A stretch of 64,000 bases of DNA from JALSKU01 sp964556545. Lineage in GTDB: Bacteria; Campylobacterota; Campylobacteria; Campylobacterales; JALSKU01. The notes below the pieces were generated by a model that made no database searches, was not told the DNA's origin, and was given only the letters and a program-made list of their open reading frames with translations. Location of the stretch: NCBI GenBank assembly GCA_964556545.1, contig CAZKWE010000029.1, forward strand, positions 1 through 64,000. The letters are read 5' to 3'. This document shows, piece after piece, positions 59,195 to 64,000 of this stretch; positions within the stretch are counted from its first letter, which is position 1, and each line of letters begins with the position of its first letter. The position numbers and the translations under genes are program-made.

Positions 59195-60229
59195 ATGAGA
59201 AAATTTAATGTAGCGGTTGTAGGTGCGACCGGTGCTGTCGGAGAAGAGATATTTACAATACTTGAAGAGAAAAAATTTCCTGTTGCCAACCTTGTACCCT
59301 TAGCAAGCAAAAACAGTGTAGGAAAAGAGATAAAACTTCTTGGAAAGACTTACAAAGTAAAAGAATTGAGTGAAGATATATTTGATAAGGAGGAAATTGA
59401 TATAGCATTTTTTAGTGCCGGAGGAAGTATTTCAGCCAAATTTTGCCCGATTGCAGCTGAAAGCGGGGCAGTTGTTATAGACAATTCAAGTCATTTTAGA
59501 ATGGACGAAGAAATACCTCTTGTGGTACCTGAGGTAAATCCTGAAGATATAAGTGCATGGAGACTCAAGGGTATTATAGCAAATCCGAACTGCTCTACTA
59601 TACAAATGGTACTTGCACTTAAACCTCTTGATGATTTGTATGGCATAAAAAGAGTAGATGTCAGCACATATCAAGCAACAAGCGGGGCAGGGAAAAAAGG
59701 GATGGAAGAGTTGGTAAGACAAATGCAGGATTTCTTTGCTTTTAGGTTAGATGACAGCAAAAAAGAGGCTTTTATGCATCAAATAGCTCTAAATGTTATT
59801 CCTCACATAGATACTCCTCAACCAAACGGCTTCACACGAGAAGAGATGAAAATGGTTAATGAATCACAAAAAATACTCCATAAAAATTTTGAGCTGGCTG
59901 CTACATGTGTCAGGGTTCCGGTACTTAGAAGTCACAGCGAATCCATAACCGTAACTTTTCAAGATGGAGTAGATATAGACATTGACAGAGTGAAAGGTGC
60001 ACTCAATAACTTTGAAAATGTAGAAGTTATGGATAATCTTGAAGAAGGAATTTATCCTATGCCTATAGTTGCAACAGATACGGATATTACTTATATAGGA
60101 AGAATTAGAAAAGATTTATACGAAAACAATATCCTGCACTTTTTCAATGTTGCGGATCAGCTAAGAGTAGGAGCTGCAACAAATGCGGTCAGAATTGCAC
60201 TAAAATGGATAGAATTAGAAAGTGAATAA
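59195..60229 (+). CDS. asd: Aspartate-semialdehyde dehydrogenase
   Basis: Asd reduces aspartyl phosphate to the semialdehyde used for lysine, diaminopimelate, methionine and threonine. The 344 residues start NVAVVGATGAVGEEIFTIL (NADPH fold) and have the catalytic Cys133 in NPNCSTIQMVLA and the active-site His in RVPVLRSHSE. Its product also feeds the homocysteine branch upstream of MetH at 1646. The same gene follows flgR in C. jejuni. Confidence 0.97.
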   Translation: MRKFNVAVVGATGAVGEEIFTILEEKKFPVANLVPLASKNSVGKEIKLLGKTYKVKELSEDIFDKEEIDIAFFSAGGSISAKFCPIAAESGAVVIDNSSHFRMDEEIPLVVPEVNPEDISAWRLKGIIANPNCSTIQMVLALKPLDDLYGIKRVDVSTYQATSGAGKKGMEELVRQMQDFFAFRLDDSKKEAFMHQIALNVIPHIDTPQPNGFTREEMKMVNESQKILHKNFELAATCVRVPVLRSHSESITVTFQDGVDIDIDRVKGALNNFENVEVMDNLEEGIYPMPIVATDTDITYIGRIRKDLYENNILHFFNVADQLRVGAATNAVRIALKWIELESE

Positions 60230-60230
60230 T

Positions 60231-60764
60231 ATGATAGAAAGAATTTTTGAGGGTCTTATATGGAGAAGCAGGTATATTATCATACTTTCTGTAGTATTCG
60301 GGCTTCTTGGAGCTATAGTTTTATTTGTTATAGCAAGTTTGGATATATACAATATATCAGCTTTTACCTTAAAGGCACTTATTTCCCATGCCCACCCTGA
60401 AAAACTTCATGAAAATCTTGTTTCAACTATTATAGGAGCAGTGGACTTGTATCTTATAGCTGTTGTTTTATTTATATTTTCCTTTGGATTATATGAACTT
60501 TTTATCAGCGAAATTGATGAGGCAAGCAATGATGAAAAAACAAGTAGAATTTTAGAGATAAAAAGTTTGGATCAGCTTAAGGACAAGATAGCAAAAGTTA
60601 TTGTAATGGTATTGGTTGTAAGTTTTTTTCAAAGAGTTTTACATACTGACTACAATGGTGCAAAAGAGATGCTTTACTTTGCTTTATCCATACTTGCTTT
60701 AGCTTTGGGATTATACTTTTTGCATAAAAATGCACCAATTAGCACTAAAAAGGAAAAATTATGA
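60231..60764 (+). CDS. YqhA family (UPF0114) membrane protein
   Basis: I take the ATG at 60231, one base after the asd stop; a GTG at 60222 is also in frame. The 177 residues have four membrane helices (about 12-36, 68-92, 120-138 and 145-165) and the family's ERIFEGLIWRSRYI and FSFGLYELFISEID patterns. The function of UPF0114 proteins is not known. Its stop overlaps the hemE start by four bases. In C. jejuni a UPF0114 gene also follows asd. Confidence 0.85.
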   Translation: MIERIFEGLIWRSRYIIILSVVFGLLGAIVLFVIASLDIYNISAFTLKALISHAHPEKLHENLVSTIIGAVDLYLIAVVLFIFSFGLYELFISEIDEASNDEKTSRILEIKSLDQLKDKIAKVIVMVLVVSFFQRVLHTDYNGAKEMLYFALSILALALGLYFLHKNAPISTKKEKL

Positions 60765-61786
60765 TATTTACTGATGCATGTAAAGGAAAAAAAACATCAT
60801 ATACACCCGTATGGATGATGAGACAGGCAGGAAGATACTTACCGGAATATATGAAGGTAAGAGAAAAAGCAGGTAATTTTTTAAATCTATGTCATTCACC
60901 AAAACTTGCTGCAGAAGTTACTTTGCAACCCGTAGATATTGTGGGAGTAGATGCTGCTATAATTTTTAGTGATATTTTAGTCGTTCCGAACGAGATGGGA
61001 ATGAAACTTGATTTTGTAAAAGGAGAAGGGCCTGTTTTTGATAAACCCATAAAAACTGAAAATGATATAGATATGCTAATCGGTGGCAAAGAAGCTGCCG
61101 ATAAATTAACTTATGTGTATGAAACCATCAAAATAGTCAGAGAAAAATTGCAACATGACAAAGCTCTTATAGGTTTTACGGGAGCACCTTGGACATTGGC
61201 AACCTATATGATAGAAGGAAGAGGAACAAAAACTTACAATATAGTAAAAAAACTTATCTATACCAATCCAAAACTTATGCACCACCTTCTTCAAAAAGTA
61301 TCTGAAGTTGTTAAATACTATCTTGAAAATCAAATAAAATCCGGAGTAAATGTAGTACAAATTTTTGACAGTTGGGCTGCCGCACTTGAAAAAGATATAT
61401 ATATGGAATTTAGCTGGCACTATATAAAAGATATCTGCTCTTACATTAAATCAAAATATCCTGATATTCCTATCATTGTTTTTCCAAAAGGCATAGGAAC
61501 ATATCTTGATGATATAGATGGAGAGTTTGATGTCTTTGGTGTAGATTGGTCAACTCCTATGCAATTGGCAAAAGAAAAACTTGGCAACAAATATGTATTA
61601 CAAGGCAATATGGAACCATGCAGACTTTATTCAAAAGAGGCTACAAAAGAGTCTGTAACCGCTATTGCAAACACAATGAAAGAAGGAAGACATATATTCA
61701 ATCTCGGACATGGAATACTGCCTGATGTACCTGTAGAGAATGCAAAATATTTTGTTTCACTCTGCAAAAAGATAACAAAAAGATGA
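60761..61786 (+). CDS. hemE: Uroporphyrinogen decarboxylase
   Basis: HemE removes four carboxyl groups from uroporphyrinogen III to give coproporphyrinogen III in haem synthesis. The 341 residues contain MRQAGRYLPEYMKVR (catalytic Arg), the FSDILVVPNEMG region with the conserved Asp, GFTGAPWTLATYMIEG and QIFDSWAAAL. Length is normal. It overlaps both neighbours by four bases. Confidence 0.97.
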   Translation: MIFTDACKGKKTSYTPVWMMRQAGRYLPEYMKVREKAGNFLNLCHSPKLAAEVTLQPVDIVGVDAAIIFSDILVVPNEMGMKLDFVKGEGPVFDKPIKTENDIDMLIGGKEAADKLTYVYETIKIVREKLQHDKALIGFTGAPWTLATYMIEGRGTKTYNIVKKLIYTNPKLMHHLLQKVSEVVKYYLENQIKSGVNVVQIFDSWAAALEKDIYMEFSWHYIKDICSYIKSKYPDIPIIVFPKGIGTYLDDIDGEFDVFGVDWSTPMQLAKEKLGNKYVLQGNMEPCRLYSKEATKESVTAIANTMKEGRHIFNLGHGILPDVPVENAKYFVSLCKKITKR

Positions 61787-62694
61787 GATATGTTTTCGGA
61801 CCGGTAAATTCCAGAAGGTTTGGCATATCTTTAGGCATTGATTTAAGTCCGGATGAAAAATCATGCAATTTTGACTGTGTTTACTGTGAGTTAAAAGGAG
61901 CCAAACCTGTATCTGTTATCAAAAATCCTCCGAATGTAAATGAAATCATAGCTGAAATAAAAAAATCATTATCCTTGCATAACAATATAGATGTAATTAC
62001 CATTACCTCAAATGGCGAACCTACACTGTATGAAAATCTTGACAAACTGGTAGATGAATTAAACAAGATAAAAAAGGATAAAAAACTTCTTATTCTTTCC
62101 AATAGCTCCAGGATATGCAATATGTCAGTTCAAAATACCCTTCAAAAAATTGACATGGTAAAACTTTCTCTTGATTGTGCTACTCAAAAATGTTTCAAAA
62201 AGATAGACAGAGCGTTAAAGGGTATCATGATTCAAGATTTAACAAATTGCATAAAAAACTTTTCAAAAAAATTCAATAACAATCTAATTATCGAAATATT
62301 AGTAGTAAAAGGTATAAATGACAAGACTGATGAGTTTAAAAAATTAAATGAGGTACTAAACGATATCAAACCGGCAAGAGTTGATATAGGAACCATAGAT
62401 AGACCTCCCGCTTATCAAGTCGAAGCAGTTGATCAAAAAGATATGCTAAAATTATCCAAAATCATAACCGATATACCTGTTTCTTTAATATACAAAAACA
62501 ATCCTGATAAAAAAGAAGATTTTAGCAAAGAAGAGATTTTAAAACTTATCGCACACAGACCGCAAAGCCAATATGATATAGACAATTTTTTTAGTGACAA
62601 TGCAAAAAAGATTGTAGAAAATTTATTGAAAAACAATATAATAGTAAAAAAAGATATTGCAGGAGTAGTGTTTTACAGACTCAATGAGAGATAA
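61783..62694 (+). CDS. Radical SAM protein of unknown substrate
   Basis: The 303 residues begin with a PxNSRRFG-type motif (GPVNSRRFGISLGIDL) and the radical SAM cluster CXXXCXXC (Cys28, Cys32, Cys35 in CNFDCVYC), with TSNGEPTL for the SAM-binding strand. Relatives form a group of epsilon-wide proteins of undefined function (similar to COG0731, wybutosine-like Fe-S oxidoreductases). Only one cluster motif is visible and the C-terminal 100 residues contain a winged-helix-like segment (HRPQSQYDI). It overlaps the hemE stop by four bases. Confidence 0.8.
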   Translation: MRYVFGPVNSRRFGISLGIDLSPDEKSCNFDCVYCELKGAKPVSVIKNPPNVNEIIAEIKKSLSLHNNIDVITITSNGEPTLYENLDKLVDELNKIKKDKKLLILSNSSRICNMSVQNTLQKIDMVKLSLDCATQKCFKKIDRALKGIMIQDLTNCIKNFSKKFNNNLIIEILVVKGINDKTDEFKKLNEVLNDIKPARVDIGTIDRPPAYQVEAVDQKDMLKLSKIITDIPVSLIYKNNPDKKEDFSKEEILKLIAHRPQSQYDIDNFFSDNAKKIVENLLKNNIIVKKDIAGVVFYRLNER

Positions 62695-62854
62695 GTTTTT
62701 ATTTGAATTATTCCCGTAACAACCATCACAGTTCATAGCTTTACCGGGTTTAAGCATAAATAAGACTCGACAACAAAGCTAAAAGTTACAATAAAATCTA
62801 CAAAATCCGAAAGAAAGGCAAATAAGACACAAACTTTATCTTATGCCTTCTTTG

Positions 62855-62895
62855 CCTTCTACGGACTGTATGGGTTTTTAGAAATTATCTTTAAT
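62855..62895 (+). repeat. Dispersed intergenic repeat, copy 3
   Basis: TTCTACGGACTGTATGGG then TTTAGAAATTATCTTTAAT matches the other copies in the GGACTRTAT core and the TTTAGA block. The 196-base gap between the radical SAM and TRAP genes holds nothing else that I recognise. Confidence 0.5.
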
Positions 62896-64000
62896 GAAAA
62901 CCAACTTTTTTAGGAACATACTCGCCATGCATTTTAACTCTCGCTTTTTGCATCAAATATATAACCACATATATACCCGCTGCAATCGCCCATGATACAT
63001 AATGAGATCCAAGATCCAAATGCTTAGCTAATAGATCAGGTAAAAATGCAAATGGAACTACAATCAAAAACAGTAGTCTCTCCAATGGGTTTACTTTGGT
63101 TATAAAAAATCCTTGAATTGCTGATGTAAAGGCAAACATACCTAAAACGGCAAAGAGAAATATACTTACTATCTCTATAGGATTTGTTACCCAAACCCAA
63201 CCTGCAACATCATTTGGATCTTCAGGATTTACACTTTCAATCAAAAGTAATTTGTTATTAAAAAAGAACATAAATGGCAATATTGCAGTTCTTATATCAT
63301 ACATAAATCCTTGGAGTCCTGTTTTTATAGGATCACTTTTGGCAAGTCCTGCAGCCGCATAAGCCGCCATTCCCACCGGAGGTGTATCATCTGCTAAAAT
63401 TCCAAAATAAAATACAAACATATGTGCCGCAATTGCCGGAATAATATATCCGTTTTGAGCAGCAAGTTGCATAATAACCGGGGCTGTTAATGCAGCCATA
63501 ACAATATAATTTGCGGTTGTAGGAAGTCCCATTCCAAGGATAAGCGAAGTAATAGCAGTAAAAAATAAAACTGCCAATATATAGCCGCCTGAAAGTTGAT
63601 CGATAACATCTGCAAGGATAAGTCCTATGCCGGTTAATGTAACAGAACCTACAACTATACCTGCAACTGCTGTTGCTATGGCAATTGGCACCATATTTTT
63701 CGCACCGTTGACCATTCCATGTGCTATATCTACAAAACCGCCAAGCCATACCTCTTTTGTAAGTGGTTTTTTCTGAACTATAGCAGCAAACGGTCTTTGT
63801 ACTACCATTATAGCCATCATAAATTCAATCGCACTAAAAGCTGCTGCCTGAGCCGACATTCTAAGAATAATAAGGGTATGAATCAAAAAGTATATCGGTA
63901 TGATATAATGAATACCTCTTATAAATATAGGAAAAACTTTTTTTAATTTATCTTTACTTTCTCCTTTAATACCAAGCTTTTTTGCTTCCAAGTGCACTAT
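62891..64000 (-). CDS. TRAP transporter fused permease, partial
   Basis: The frame is open to the right edge of the window, so only the C-terminal part (368 residues) is seen. Many membrane helices carry the DctM-like large-subunit patterns LGMGLPTTANYIVMAALTAP, the FVFYFGILADDTPPVG loop and an AAAGLAKSD stretch. The final 100 residues with VNPLERLLFL are typical of fused 4TM/12TM permeases (TAXI-type). These use a periplasmic solute-binding protein to import carboxylates or other small acids by sodium gradient. The binding protein is probably beyond the window. Confidence 0.85.
   Translation of the reverse strand: MVHLEAKKLGIKGESKDKLKKVFPIFIRGIHYIIPIYFLIHTLIILRMSAQAAAFSAIEFMMAIMVVQRPFAAIVQKKPLTKEVWLGGFVDIAHGMVNGAKNMVPIAIATAVAGIVVGSVTLTGIGLILADVIDQLSGGYILAVLFFTAITSLILGMGLPTTANYIVMAALTAPVIMQLAAQNGYIIPAIAAHMFVFYFGILADDTPPVGMAAYAAAGLAKSDPIKTGLQGFMYDIRTAILPFMFFFNNKLLLIESVNPEDPNDVAGWVWVTNPIEIVSIFLFAVLGMFAFTSAIQGFFITKVNPLERLLFLIVVPFAFLPDLLAKHLDLGSHYVSWAIAAGIYVVIYLMQKARVKMHGEYVPKKVGFH

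Overview
This is a low-GC (roughly one third G+C by eye) chromosomal window from a member of the Campylobacterota (Epsilonproteobacteria), probably order Campylobacterales. Three gene orders support that. The run gyrA - flgP-like - flgQ-like - flgR-like - asd - yqhA-like matches the Campylobacter jejuni order as I recall it. The aapJQMP-type transporter, the MnmA, Ffh and MetH sequences, and a FlgR that stops before any DNA-binding domain are of epsilon type. rpoB and rpoC are separate but overlapping genes, unlike the fused gene of Helicobacter. I cannot name a genus.

Layout. 1-386: no gene, but a long imperfect inverted repeat. 387-5134: an exported YfdX-family protein and B12-dependent methionine synthase. 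5159-10822: a tightly overlapping four-gene cluster of TonB-dependent receptor, two inner-membrane proteins (the second DUF445) and a metallo-beta-lactamase/GAF/HD-GYP fusion. 10914-13044, minus strand: TauE/SafE exporter, YaiI-type protein and tRNAs Ser, Cys, Leu and Gly, with a palindrome-rich stretch between tRNA-Leu and tRNA-Gly. 13137-16793: ilvD, marC, a decayed tandem duplication carrying a perfect 28-bp palindrome, and mnmA. 16811-19631: an exported thioredoxin-domain YyaL-type protein, a glycine-zipper surface protein and a 38-codon remnant of a flavin oxidoreductase. 19718-24149: ffh, then rpsP-khpA-rimM-trmD-rplS, then a sirtuin. 24132-29249, minus: azlCD and an aapJQMP amino-acid transporter.

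29484-46655, minus: the translation/transcription block. Read in its own direction it is tRNA-Thr(TGT)-Tyr-Gly(TCC)-Thr(GGT)-tuf-rpmG-tRNA-Trp-secE-nusG-rplK-rplA-(L10 leader)-rplJ-rplL-rpoB-rpoC-rpsL-rpsG-fusA. The first tRNA has a textbook sigma-70 promoter. 46834-48535: peroxide-stress YaaA, a cupin and a nitroreductase. 48533-50276: a complete IS200/IS605-type element (tnpA, tnpB and terminal hairpins). 50487-54457: prs, lepA, a lipoprotein and a ComF-type phosphoribosyltransferase. 54567-62694: gyrA, flgP, flgQ, flgR, asd, yqhA, hemE and a radical SAM protein. 62891-64000, minus: the 3' part of a fused TRAP-transporter permease that runs off the window.

Most of the window is conserved core genome and I see no convincing new defence, secretion or biosynthetic system. 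The best leads are the MBL-GAF-HD-GYP fusion and its operon, a family of about 40-bp dispersed intergenic repeats (three copies), the hairpin-dense tRNA spacer, the duplicated unit before mnmA, the L10 leader and other structured leaders, GyrA Asn86, and the IS end that appears to supply the stop codon of the neighbouring nitroreductase.
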